DNA from: Tetragenococcus halophilus
GTDB taxonomy: Bacteria; Bacillota; Bacilli; Lactobacillales; Enterococcaceae
Direction: 5' to 3'
DNA: 62,774 bases
NCBI RefSeq assembly: GCF_021474685.1
Contig: NZ_JAKEIT010000001.1
Location: 211,915-274,688 of the forward strand
Both the position numbers and the translations under genes were made by a program. This document shows, piece after piece, positions 9,480-18,363 of this stretch (position 1 is the first letter of the stretch; every line of letters begins with the position of its first letter). Under the pieces are notes generated by a model that searched no databases, was not told where the DNA came from, and worked only from the letters and a program-made list of their open reading frames with translations.

Positions 9480-11366
9480 ATGACAAATATAAAAGATGAT
9501 TTTTATGAAGCTGTTAACCAAGATTGGTTAAAAACTGCAGAAATCCCGTCTGATAAACCTGCTACAGGAGGATTTCAAGATATAGCAGAAAATATTGAAC
9601 AACTTTTAATCAAGCAATTAAACGAAATGAGTGCAGATGAAAGCAAAATCCCTGAAGGTAAAATGAAGGAAGCCATCGCTTTTTATCGTTTAGCAAATGA
9701 TTATGACAAAAGAAATTCGCTCAAATCCGAACCGATCCAAGATTTGCTTGATCGGATTCGTGCTATCGATAGTTATCAAGATCTTAATCAGCAATTAGCT
9801 AGTTGGATAAAAGATGGCCTTGCCTTACCCTTTGAATTTTTTGTCGATGCGGATATGAAGGATACGCAAAAACATGCTTTATACTTGGCTCCAACCGCTT
9901 TGATTTTACCAGATAAAACCTATTATGATAGTGAGCAAGGCGAAAAATTATTACAGGTCTTTTTTGATATGGTAGTTGACCTGTTGAATTTGACCGGATG
10001 TAGTCAATCAGAAAGTGAAACAATCGCAGAACAAGCGCTAGCTTTTGATCGAAGTTTAGTCCCTTATGTACGAACAGCCGAAGAAAATGCTGACTATACG
10101 AAAATCTACAACCCTAGAGATAGAGAAACTGTTACTACTTATTCTGATCAAATTGATTTTACACAAGCTTTTGATCAATTATTCGATGACACTGTTGATC
10201 AAGTAATCATCACCGAACCTGAATATTTCGAAAACTTTAATACTTTTATCACAGAGGGACACTTACCTTTGTTAAAAAGTTGGATGTTTGCATTAACTGT
10301 AGTCGGTTATGCCAGATACTTAAGCGAAGATTTCCGTCAAGCAGCCAGCCAATATCGCCGTGCTTTGTCTGGTATTGAAAACATCCCCAGTCAAGAAAAA
10401 GCCGCTTTCCATTTGACTTTAAATCAATTTGACCAAATTATTGGCCTTTATTATGGACAAAATTATTTTGGTGAAAAAGCAAAACAAGATGTAGAGCATA
10501 TGGTTCATTCCATGATTGCTATCTATAAAAATCGTTTAAAACAAAACGATTGGCTAGGAGAAGCAACTAAAGAAAAGGCGATTTTAAAATTAGATAATAT
10601 AGGAATTAACGTAGGTTACCCGGATAAAATTCCGGCTGTCTATAAACAATTAGTAACAAATACAGAAGAATCTCTGGTTGCTAATGTTCGAAAGTTTTCA
10701 AAGCTAGCAATACTAGATAACTTTAAGAAATTCAAAAAGCCTGTAGATCGGAACGAATGGGAAATGGCCGCTTCTACTGTAAACGCCTATTATAATGGCT
10801 CCTTAAATATCATTGTCTTTCCAGCAGCTATTTTACAAGCACCCTTTTATAGTCTTGAACAATCAGCAAGTGCTAACTATGGAGGAATTGGTGCTGTGAT
10901 CGCCCATGAAATTTCTCATGCTTTTGACAATAACGGCGCGAAATTTGATGAGTACGGAAATATGAACAATTGGTGGACAGAAGAAGATTTGGCTTCCTTT
11001 GAAAAACTGGCGCAAGAAATGATCAAAGAGTTTGATGGTTTACCATTTGCCGGTGGTACAGTCAACGGTAAACTAACCGTTTCAGAAAATATCGCAGATG
11101 CTGGAGGGCTCAGCTGTGCTTTAGAGGCAGCAAAAAAAGAAGATCAAAACAACTTAGAAGATTTCTTTTATAACTGGGGCAAAATTTGGCGCACCAAAGC
11201 AAAAGAACAATATCAACAATTATTGTTAGCTATCGATGTACACGCACCAGCAAAACTAAGAGCCAATGTTCAGCTACAAAATCTAGATGACTTTTTTACT
11301 GTTTTTGACATCAAGTCTACTGATGGTATGTACCGCAAGCCTGAAAACCGAGTGAAAATTTGGTAA
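9480..11366 (+). CDS. pepO: M13 family endopeptidase PepO
   Basis: A neprilysin-type zinc metallopeptidase cutting oligopeptides, found in the cytoplasm of lactic acid bacteria. The 628-residue length is that of bacterial PepO. Zinc ligands are visible: His476 and His480 in VIAHEISHAFD, and Glu536 in SENIADAGGL with Asp540 beside it. The C-terminal region ends VKIW, close to the xRxxxW end common in the family. There is no signal peptide (N-terminus MTNIKDDFYEAVNQDWL). ATG 9480 follows ATGGAGGTTAAAA. No oligopeptide transporter is adjacent. Confidence 0.95.
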   Translation: MTNIKDDFYEAVNQDWLKTAEIPSDKPATGGFQDIAENIEQLLIKQLNEMSADESKIPEGKMKEAIAFYRLANDYDKRNSLKSEPIQDLLDRIRAIDSYQDLNQQLASWIKDGLALPFEFFVDADMKDTQKHALYLAPTALILPDKTYYDSEQGEKLLQVFFDMVVDLLNLTGCSQSESETIAEQALAFDRSLVPYVRTAEENADYTKIYNPRDRETVTTYSDQIDFTQAFDQLFDDTVDQVIITEPEYFENFNTFITEGHLPLLKSWMFALTVVGYARYLSEDFRQAASQYRRALSGIENIPSQEKAAFHLTLNQFDQIIGLYYGQNYFGEKAKQDVEHMVHSMIAIYKNRLKQNDWLGEATKEKAILKLDNIGINVGYPDKIPAVYKQLVTNTEESLVANVRKFSKLAILDNFKKFKKPVDRNEWEMAASTVNAYYNGSLNIIVFPAAILQAPFYSLEQSASANYGGIGAVIAHEISHAFDNNGAKFDEYGNMNNWWTEEDLASFEKLAQEMIKEFDGLPFAGGTVNGKLTVSENIADAGGLSCALEAAKKEDQNNLEDFFYNWGKIWRTKAKEQYQQLLLAIDVHAPAKLRANVQLQNLDDFFTVFDIKSTDGMYRKPENRVKIW

Positions 11367-11369
11367 TCA

Positions 11370-11411
11370 AAAAAACGAAGGCGACAAGAAAAGCTGTCGT
11401 CTTCGTTTTTA
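11370..11411. terminator. Bidirectional terminator between pepO and mtnN
   Basis: AAAACGAAG-GCGACA pairs with TGTCG-TCTTCGTTTT around an AGAAAAGC loop; it serves both converging genes. Confidence 0.9.
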
Positions 11412-11412
11412 T

Positions 11413-12105
11413 TTAAATAGAACGGATAAAAGTCAACACCATCTCAGCTGAACGTTGACCTGCCTCATCAATAAACTCATCAAAGCTTTGAGTCGCAGCA
11501 TGATCTGCTGTATCACTCATTGCTCGAATAACAACTATCGGTACATCAAATTGATAAGCTGTTTGCGCGATTGCTGTTCCTTCCATTTCACAACACAAGG
11601 CTGCTGGGAAATGACTTAAGATTTCTTGGATTTTATCTTGATCATCAATAAAAGAATCCCCCGTAACAATCAAACCTTTTTTTATAGAAAGGTTTGATTT
11701 CTCTGCTGCATCAGCAATTTGTGCCACCAGCTTACTATCTGTTTCATAATACAGAGGCATGCCACCTGGAAGTTGACCGTAACTATAACCAAAACCTGTA
11801 GCATCTACATCATAGTAAGCTAGCTTTTCTGCGATCACCACATCTCCAACTGACAATCCTTTACCAATCCCGCCAGCCGATCCGGTATTAATTAAAAGAT
11901 CGACTTGATAGTGTTGAATCAGAAGGCTTGCGGTTAGTGAAGCTAATACTTTACCAATACCAGACTGTACTACAATAACTTCATTGCCAGCCATTTCGCC
12001 GGAATAAAAAGTGGCGCCAGCTTTCTCCCATTTTTTTATTTCTTTGAAGGATTCAGTCAAAACTTTTACTTCTTGCGCCATTGCACCAATAATTCCTATT
12101 TTCAT
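11413..12105 (-). CDS. mtnN: 5'-methylthioadenosine/S-adenosylhomocysteine nucleosidase
   Basis: Splits adenine from MTA and SAH, recycling products of methylation and polyamine synthesis and feeding the LuxS route. The 230-residue sequence starts MKIGIIGAMAQEVKVL and has the ligand motifs LINTGSAGGIG near 75 and CCEMEGTAIAQTAY near 170 with the catalytic Asp in VIRAMSDTAD near 196. It is the last gene of a minus-strand set nudF-macP-mtnN; the gap to macP is 24 bases. Confidence 0.96.
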   Translation of the reverse strand: MKIGIIGAMAQEVKVLTESFKEIKKWEKAGATFYSGEMAGNEVIVVQSGIGKVLASLTASLLIQHYQVDLLINTGSAGGIGKGLSVGDVVIAEKLAYYDVDATGFGYSYGQLPGGMPLYYETDSKLVAQIADAAEKSNLSIKKGLIVTGDSFIDDQDKIQEILSHFPAALCCEMEGTAIAQTAYQFDVPIVVIRAMSDTADHAATQSFDEFIDEAGQRSAEMVLTFIRSI

Positions 12106-12129
12106 ATCTTTCCTACCTTTTCATCAAAT

Positions 12130-12411
12130 TTATATAAAGAAGACCATCATTAACACCAGTACCAACAATAAAAATACAATAACGATCCATTTCATCAAGA
12201 AACTGTTCATTTGTCTTGAGCGCTGGTTTTGACTAGATCGTGTGGCGTTAAGAGGCTTATTTTTTTTCAATTGTTTACGATAGTAATTATCGATTCGTTG
12301 CTCCTCTTCGTGATATTGCGTTTCCTCTTGTCTTTGTTCTTCTTGCTTTTTTTGGTCTTCAACACTATGTTTGCGCAACTGCGAACGAGAAATAAGCGGA
12401 CCTTTTGCCAT
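12130..12411 (-). CDS. macP: MacP-like single-pass membrane protein (PBP2a activator type)
   Basis: The 93-residue protein starts MAKGPLISRSQLRK, has a highly charged Glu/Gln/Lys middle, and ends with one hydrophobic helix (about residues 72-93), so the N-terminus is cytoplasmic. Size, topology and the order nudix hydrolase - this gene - mtnN match pneumococcal MacP, a membrane cofactor of the penicillin-binding protein PBP2a that is phosphorylated by the Ser/Thr kinase. Similarity along the middle part is low, so the name rests mainly on N-terminal motif, topology and context. It lies 3 bases after nudF. Confidence 0.65.
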   Translation of the reverse strand: MAKGPLISRSQLRKHSVEDQKKQEEQRQEETQYHEEEQRIDNYYRKQLKKNKPLNATRSSQNQRSRQMNSFLMKWIVIVFLLLVLVLMMVFFI

Positions 12412-12414
12412 ATG

Positions 12415-12984
12415 TTAAACACTCCCTTGTGCGATCAACAACTTCCACCAAGTGATCGCATAAATCGTTTTAGCATCACAAATCGTTTGGTCTTTAATAG
12501 CCTGCTCGGCTTCTTCTAATGTCAATTCGTAAAGCTCAAGCAGTTCGTCTTCATCTTGCGATCTAGGATGAGATGTTTTTTCGATATCATTAGCTTGATA
12601 AATATACATCATCTCATTGGAAAACCCAGGTGATAAATACATTGAAGTAAGAAAAGTCATAGAACCACACTTATAGCCAGTTTCTTCTTCTAATTCTCTT
12701 TTTCCTGTATCTTCTGGATGCGCACCTTCGCCTGGATCGATTTTACCTGCGGGTATCTCTAACATAACTTTTTCCATAGGCTTTCTAAATTGACGCACAA
12801 ACACCATTTTATTTTCTGGTGTTAAAGCAATAATACCCACGCCTCCAGCATGGAAAACTAATTCTCTTTTAGAAGTTTGGCCATTGGGAAGCTTTACATC
12901 ATCTAAAGCCACATCAATGATTTTTCCTTTATATATCTCTTTTCTAGTAATCGTTTTTTCTACGAAATCTTCAAAATTCAGCAT
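12415..12984 (-). CDS. nudF: ADP-ribose pyrophosphatase, NUDIX family
   Basis: Hydrolyses ADP-ribose to AMP and ribose 5-phosphate. The 189-residue protein has a full Nudix box: Gly in GKIDPGEGAHPEDTG, then the metal-binding REL-EEETGY helix near residue 97-103. Before it lies the substrate region IIALTPENKMVFVRQFR typical of NudF. It is the first gene of the nudF-macP-mtnN set; the start ATG follows TTGGTGAAATA. Confidence 0.92.
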   Translation of the reverse strand: MLNFEDFVEKTITRKEIYKGKIIDVALDDVKLPNGQTSKRELVFHAGGVGIIALTPENKMVFVRQFRKPMEKVMLEIPAGKIDPGEGAHPEDTGKRELEEETGYKCGSMTFLTSMYLSPGFSNEMMYIYQANDIEKTSHPRSQDEDELLELYELTLEEAEQAIKDQTICDAKTIYAITWWKLLIAQGSV

Positions 12985-13175
12985 TATTTCACCAATCTTT
13001 CTTTTTTTATCCTACACAATTTTTTACTATTTTAACATAAAAAAAGATTATGTTTTTTCTAAATTATGGAAATACACCGTAAGTCGGATTCTTTTATTTA
13101 CTATATCATGATAAACTAAAAGAGTAGAGAAATAACATAAGACGTTTATATAGAAGGAATTTAGGAGGTTTAGAA

Positions 13176-13853
13176 ATGAAAAATTCAAAATGGGCATTAT
13201 GGATTGGCGTCATTTTAGGAGTCATTTTTTTGCTTAATATTTTTTCCAGAAATGGCTCATTCGATTATTTCCCATTGCTGTTTTTTGTCGCTGGCGGCTT
13301 TTTAATTTATTATGGATTCAAGGGAAGATCGAAGCACTCTAAAAAAAGTGAACTACCTACTCTATCAAAAAAAAGAGAGCAAAATTATATTGATGCTGGC
13401 ATGTCTGACAGTGAAATCGATATGTTCCGTCAAACGATGAATCAAACAAAAAAACAAATTGACCACTTACAAGCAACCATGAATAAAAGCGGCAAACTAA
13501 GAGCCGTTGATTTACGTCATGATACCATCAAAGCAGCTAAGGCTTTATTTAAAGAAATTGTTGACTCTCCTAAACGAATGCCTGAAGCTAACCACTTTTT
13601 ATACACTCATCTACCAAACTTAGTAGATTTAACCGACAAATTTATGGAAATCAACGAACATGAAATAAAAAATCGTGATACTTATGATAAGATCGAAGAA
13701 AGTATTCAAATCATCGATCAGATGGCTGCTTTAATCACAATCGATTATCAGAAATTTGTCGCTGATGATTTAGACGATTTAGATGTAGAAATGACTATTG
13801 CTAAACAAAGTTTAAAACAAAACGGTGATTACAAACAACATGAAGCTAGATAA
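13176..13853 (+). CDS. xpaC: XpaC-like membrane-anchored coiled-coil protein
   Basis: The 225-residue protein has two N-terminal membrane helices (about 8-24 and 30-48) and a long helical cytosolic part. It belongs to the XpaC family, named for 5-bromo-4-chloroindolyl phosphate hydrolysis, a name whose biochemical basis is weak. Its partner is the telA gene 54 bases downstream, as in the xpaC-yaaN pair of Bacillus, so the two proteins probably act together at the membrane. The ATG follows TTTAGGAGGTTTAGAA. Confidence 0.8.
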   Translation: MKNSKWALWIGVILGVIFLLNIFSRNGSFDYFPLLFFVAGGFLIYYGFKGRSKHSKKSELPTLSKKREQNYIDAGMSDSEIDMFRQTMNQTKKQIDHLQATMNKSGKLRAVDLRHDTIKAAKALFKEIVDSPKRMPEANHFLYTHLPNLVDLTDKFMEINEHEIKNRDTYDKIEESIQIIDQMAALITIDYQKFVADDLDDLDVEMTIAKQSLKQNGDYKQHEAR

Positions 13854-13907
13854 AAGTTGAACTTTTATCTTCTTCTGTTTTTCAAACTATTGAAGGAGGA
13901 AATTGTT

Positions 13908-15107
13908 ATGTCCGACCGCTCGAACCAACCAACTTCTGTTGACAAGACTTTAGAAGATTTGATGGATGATTCATTTACACCCGATTTAAATCAATTAACA
14001 GCCACTCAACAAAAGGAAATCGCCGATCTACATACGCAAGAACAAGCACCTCGTTTAGTTGATAAATTATCAGAAGAAAGGCAACAGCAAGCCAAGCAAT
14101 TAGCCGATCAGATTGATGCTACAGATCAACAAGCGGTGTTAACTTATGGGACAAAAGCGCAAACAAAATTGAGTGAATTCTCACAATCAATGTTAAGTCA
14201 AGTACAAACGTCTGATATTGGACCGATTGGAGATACGCTTAACGATCTAATGTACCGTTTGCAAGAAGCCAACCCTGACGAACTTCGCGCCGGGGAGGGC
14301 AACATTTTCCAACGTATGTTTGGTAAAGTTAAACAGTCGATTTATGAAATCACAGCAAAATATCAAAAAATCGGTGCACAAGTGGATAAGGTTGCCGTTA
14401 AATTAGATAAGGAAAAAGAAGGCCTGCTTGAAGACCATGCAATGCTTGAGCAACTCTATCAAAAAAATAAGGATTATTTTGATGCTTTAAATATTTATAT
14501 TGCTGCTAGTGAAGTTAAAATGGAAGAATTAGAACAAAAAACTATTCCTGAAGCAATGGAAAAAGCAAAACAAACAGGCGAACAAATGGACGTACAAATG
14601 GCAAATGATTACGCCCAATTTTTAGATCGCTTAGATAAACGGACACATGATTTACGCTTGACCCGTGAAATCGCCTTGCAACAAGCGCCACAAATTCGCT
14701 TAATTCAAAATACAAATCAAGCTTTAGCAGAAAAAATTCAGTCTTCGATCAATACAGCTATCCCATTATGGAAAAACCAAGTCGTTATTGCTTTAACGCT
14801 GTTACGCCAAAAAGATGCTGTAACTGCTCAAAGACAAGTCTCAGAAACGACAAATGACTTATTGAAGAAAAACGCTGAAATGTTGAAAGTCTCGGCCATC
14901 GAAACGGCAAAAGAAAACGAACGTGGTATTGTTGATGTCGACACTTTGCAACAAACTCAAAATGACCTAGTAGAGACGATTGAAGAAACTTTACGTATTC
15001 AAAAAGAAGGTAAAGAAAATCGTCGTCATGCAGAACTAGAACTTGGCGAAATGGAAGAAGGTTTAAAACAAAAGTTGATCGAATTAACCACTAAAAAAGA
15101 GCAATAA
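13908..15107 (+). CDS. telA: Toxic anion resistance protein (TelA family)
   Basis: The 399-residue cytosolic, almost wholly helical protein matches TelA/YaaN, linked in various bacteria to tellurite, bacteriocin or cell-wall antibiotic tolerance; the mechanism is unknown. Typical segments are [18 protein letters not shown] near 120, an [19 protein letters not shown] core near 180 and a C-terminal coiled coil. ATG 13908 is chosen because GAAGGAGG lies just ahead; an upstream TTG in frame lacks a ribosome site. It follows xpaC and ends at a strong terminator. Confidence 0.9.
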   Translation: MSDRSNQPTSVDKTLEDLMDDSFTPDLNQLTATQQKEIADLHTQEQAPRLVDKLSEERQQQAKQLADQIDATDQQAVLTYGTKAQTKLSEFSQSMLSQVQTSDIGPIGDTLNDLMYRLQEANPDELRAGEGNIFQRMFGKVKQSIYEITAKYQKIGAQVDKVAVKLDKEKEGLLEDHAMLEQLYQKNKDYFDALNIYIAASEVKMEELEQKTIPEAMEKAKQTGEQMDVQMANDYAQFLDRLDKRTHDLRLTREIALQQAPQIRLIQNTNQALAEKIQSSINTAIPLWKNQVVIALTLLRQKDAVTAQRQVSETTNDLLKKNAEMLKVSAIETAKENERGIVDVDTLQQTQNDLVETIEETLRIQKEGKENRRHAELELGEMEEGLKQKLIELTTKKEQ

Positions 15108-15120
15108 AAAAAGCCTAATG

Positions 15121-15160
15121 TTACTCCCTGAAAGATTAATTCTTTCAGGGAGTATTTTAC
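15121..15160. terminator. Terminator between telA and the APC permease
   Basis: Perfect 12-bp arms ACTCCCTGAAAG (15123-15134) and CTTTCAGGGAGT (15142-15153); T-rich on both sides. Confidence 0.9.
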
Positions 15161-15161
15161 A

Positions 15162-16544
15162 TCAGCTCTTTTTTTCATTTAAATCACTATGTTGATAACC
15201 ATAACCAAAATAAATAATTAATCCTAAAACAAGCGATATAATAAAAACTATCCAAGTGATTTTGTCCAATTGTAACATTAAAAATACACAAGAAAGTACC
15301 GAGATAATTGGAAGTAGAGGCACCAATGGAACTTTAAACTCATCTTTTTGTGGAGAACCCAGCATTTTACGTAAGCGGATCATACCTAAAGCCATCAACG
15401 CAAAACATGTAAGTGCCGTAATATTTGTCAGTTCGGCTAAAATATTCAATGGAAAAGCGGCCGCAAAGAACAAGCCCATACCACCAGCGAAAAAGGTTGC
15501 ATGTTTAGGTGTCTTTCTTTTTTCATCAATCTGTTGTAAATATTTCGGTAACAAACCATCTTTACTAATAGAATAAATCAGCCTTGCTAGAGAATAAAGC
15601 ATCGATATCGTAACAGTTAATAAGGTTAAAATCGTCCCAACTGAAATGATAGAACCGATAAAGCCTTGATCAATATAGCGCATAGCAAAAGCCACTGGAT
15701 CTGCAACGCCTAATTTTGAAAAAGGCACCATCCCTGTCAGAATTAAAGTAACAGCTACATATAAAATCGTAGCAATTGAAATGGAGCCAATAATCCCCCG
15801 CGGTACGTCTTTTTGTGGATTTTCAACTTCTTCAGCCGCCATGGAAATTGAATCAAAACCTAAAAAGGCAAAAAATACTAAAGCTGCACCGTTAAAAATC
15901 CCTTGTACACCATAAGGCATATAAGGCTGCCAATTATCAGGCTGGACAAAAAATACACCAACGGCAACAAATAAAATAATCACACCAAATTTCACCCATA
16001 CCATCGCATTGTTTAATCGTAGTGCTTTTTTAGCCTCTTGTGTGACCCATAATGTCACTAAAATCATGACCAAAGCTGCAATCAAATCAATATATGTACC
16101 TTCTTCTGGATTATAACCAGCAATTAATGCTTGAGGCAGCTGAATGCCCCAATTACTCAAAAAACCTTGAAAATAACCAGACCAACCTGAAGCAACGGAG
16201 GAAACAGCTAACATATACTCACAAATCAATAACCAACCAGCAATCCAAGCTGTCAATTCCCCAAAGACCACATACATATAACTATAAGGTCCGCCTGATA
16301 CGGGTACGCGTGAAGCAAATTCCGCAAAACAGATACCGTTTAAAATAACAACTAAAGCTGCAATAATAAAGGAAATCATAGAAGCTGGACCTGCATAATC
16401 CGCCGACGCTTGTCCAGTGACAACGAAAATCCCTGTCCCAATAATGGCGCCGATTCCTAGCATAATTAAATCTTTTAATTTTAATTCTCTTTTTAATGTA
16501 TTGAATGAATTTTTTTCAATTGGTCTTTTTCGGAAAATTTCCAT
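15162..16544 (-). CDS. APC-family amino acid permease (YfnA/cationic amino acid transporter type)
   Basis: The 460-residue protein has about 12 membrane segments and the APC signature at helix 1, MLGIGAIIGTGIFVVTGQ, plus the GGPYSYMYVVFGE and FFAFLGFDSISMAAEE motifs of the cationic amino acid transporter subfamily. The transported amino acid cannot be read from the sequence. ATG 16544 follows GGAGGGAAATGA. It stands alone, convergent with telA, and shows no riboswitch or T-box upstream. Confidence 0.88.
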   Translation of the reverse strand: MEIFRKRPIEKNSFNTLKRELKLKDLIMLGIGAIIGTGIFVVTGQASADYAGPASMISFIIAALVVILNGICFAEFASRVPVSGGPYSYMYVVFGELTAWIAGWLLICEYMLAVSSVASGWSGYFQGFLSNWGIQLPQALIAGYNPEEGTYIDLIAALVMILVTLWVTQEAKKALRLNNAMVWVKFGVIILFVAVGVFFVQPDNWQPYMPYGVQGIFNGAALVFFAFLGFDSISMAAEEVENPQKDVPRGIIGSISIATILYVAVTLILTGMVPFSKLGVADPVAFAMRYIDQGFIGSIISVGTILTLLTVTISMLYSLARLIYSISKDGLLPKYLQQIDEKRKTPKHATFFAGGMGLFFAAAFPLNILAELTNITALTCFALMALGMIRLRKMLGSPQKDEFKVPLVPLLPIISVLSCVFLMLQLDKITWIVFIISLVLGLIIYFGYGYQHSDLNEKKS

Positions 16545-16640
16545 TCATTTCCCTCCATTCTTTAATTGCTGCCTATTATATAGATTTTTCTTTTCATTTT
16601 CAAACAAAGTTCTATTACTATTTCTAGACTCATTGTAATA

Positions 16641-16684
16641 AAAAATTCCCAGCAAAGACACGACATTCGTCAATTTGCTGGGAG
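16641..16684 (-). terminator. Terminator after the phosphohexomutase gene
   Basis: TTCCCAGCAAA and TTTGCTGGGA arms; on the minus strand the hairpin is followed by ATTTTTTATT. Confidence 0.88.
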
Positions 16685-16703
16685 TGGTTCTATTTCCTAA
16701 AGA

Positions 16704-18206
16704 TCAACTATTTGATATTAGTGATAACAATTTATCTTGATTGACTTCTGGATAGTTATTTAAAAATTCTTGCAACCTTTTTAGCACAGGAACGATATGA
16801 CCTTTTTCATCATTTTCAATTTGTAATACTAAGAAAGGTTGATGCAAACTCATTCGTAATAAAAACCAACCTTGGCCATAGGGCTGGCTCAAATGAAATC
16901 GAATACCTTCTTCATTTTCGGGATCGATTTCCCAACCAGCTACATCGATATCAGCAATCTGCTCAATAACTTTTTTACCTAATGCACGATCATCCTCTGC
17001 TTCTAATTTAAAACGAACTTCTTGTACTTCAAGTGGTTGTTTTAAATCAGCAATCAATGATTCCAAAGTCTTTCCTTCTGCTTGTAATTCTGGTAGTAGC
17101 ATTAAAATTTTGGCGACCATATAAGCACCGTCATCTAGAAAGTAATTTTCTTTAAAAGCCGCATGGCCACTGGTTTCAACTGCTAGTTGGCTATCAACGC
17201 CTGCTCGATTTAATTCTAGTGCTTTATTGATTACATTACGATAACCAGAAACATAGCGAACCTGTTTCCCGCCTAAAGACTCAATAAATACCTTTACATG
17301 GTCAGTAGTCGGTGAGTTTGTGACAATACTCGTCCCGGGATGTTCGGCTAAAATAATACGACTTAATACCGCAACCAAGTTCGTACGATTCAATAAATCG
17401 CCTGATTTGGTTACTACAGCCGAACGGTCCACATCGGTATCAAAAATCACGCCCAAATCTGCCTGGTTAGCTAAAACTGCTTTTTGGATACTTTCCATAG
17501 CTTCCTGATTGTTAGGATTAGGAACATGGTTAGGGAAATTACCGTCAGGTTCTAAAAATTGGGAGCCTGTAGTATCAGCTCCTAAAGGCTGTAAAACTTT
17601 TTCAGCAAAAAAGCCGCCCGCTCCGTTCCCTGCATCGACTACAATTTTAAAATCGGCTAGTGGTTTTTCTATATTTTGCTTGCTAGCTGCACGTATTTTT
17701 TCAACCAGGTCGTTGGCATAAACAGTAAGTAAATCGGCCTTTGTTATCGTCCCCACGTTAGCCTGCTCCTTCTTTTCAGTATGGGACAGAATATAAGTAA
17801 TGTCTTCTTTTTCCGCCCCACCTTTTTGACTGAACACTTTTACACCATTGTAATAATAAGGCAAGTGGCTGGCAGTCAACATAATACCTGCATCGCATGA
17901 AAATTGAATAAACTGTGTACTCATAAATAAAGATGGGGTGGTAGCCAAACCAAAATCATAGACATCCACTCCGCAAGAAACTAACTCTTCAATGAGTGCT
18001 TCCTGCAATTTCTGGCCGCTTAAGCGACTGTCTCTACCAACGCCAATGGTTAATTTATCTTCAACGCCCATTTCATGTAGCCAATTCACGATACCCACAG
18101 CAATTTTTCGCACTGCAGCAACCGTCACATTTGCTTGATATTCCTCTGTATCAATAGCAATGCCGCGGATATCTGAATCATTTTGCAAATCTATCAATTT
18201 TCCCAT
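16704..18206 (-). CDS. Alpha-D-phosphohexomutase (phosphoglucomutase/phosphomannomutase family)
   Basis: Moves phosphate between C1 and C6 of hexoses. The 500-residue product has the four-domain layout: the phosphoserine loop LTASHLPYYYNG near 115 (TASHNP in most relatives, Leu in place of Asn here), the metal loop FDTDVDRSAV near 255, a sugar-binding ETSGHAAF near 340 and the C-terminal phosphate-binding region. The N-terminus MGKLIDLQNDSDIRG is typical of the roughly 500-residue branch in lactic acid bacteria. ATG 18206 follows GAGGGGAAA; the open frame 25 codons upstream lacks a ribosome site. Which hexose is preferred is uncertain. Confidence 0.88.
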   Translation of the reverse strand: MGKLIDLQNDSDIRGIAIDTEEYQANVTVAAVRKIAVGIVNWLHEMGVEDKLTIGVGRDSRLSGQKLQEALIEELVSCGVDVYDFGLATTPSLFMSTQFIQFSCDAGIMLTASHLPYYYNGVKVFSQKGGAEKEDITYILSHTEKKEQANVGTITKADLLTVYANDLVEKIRAASKQNIEKPLADFKIVVDAGNGAGGFFAEKVLQPLGADTTGSQFLEPDGNFPNHVPNPNNQEAMESIQKAVLANQADLGVIFDTDVDRSAVVTKSGDLLNRTNLVAVLSRIILAEHPGTSIVTNSPTTDHVKVFIESLGGKQVRYVSGYRNVINKALELNRAGVDSQLAVETSGHAAFKENYFLDDGAYMVAKILMLLPELQAEGKTLESLIADLKQPLEVQEVRFKLEAEDDRALGKKVIEQIADIDVAGWEIDPENEEGIRFHLSQPYGQGWFLLRMSLHQPFLVLQIENDEKGHIVPVLKRLQEFLNNYPEVNQDKLLSLISNS

Positions 18207-18363
18207 AAAAAAATTTCCCCTCTTAATAGCTTTTTGTAAGCCTTTTATTTCACTTATTGAAATCATTATATCAAATTTCAACGTTAAATACAGAGGGGAA
18301 AATTTATTTTATCCATCAATTTATAAAATGTTATAGAACCGAAAAAAGGTTATTAAACACGAA

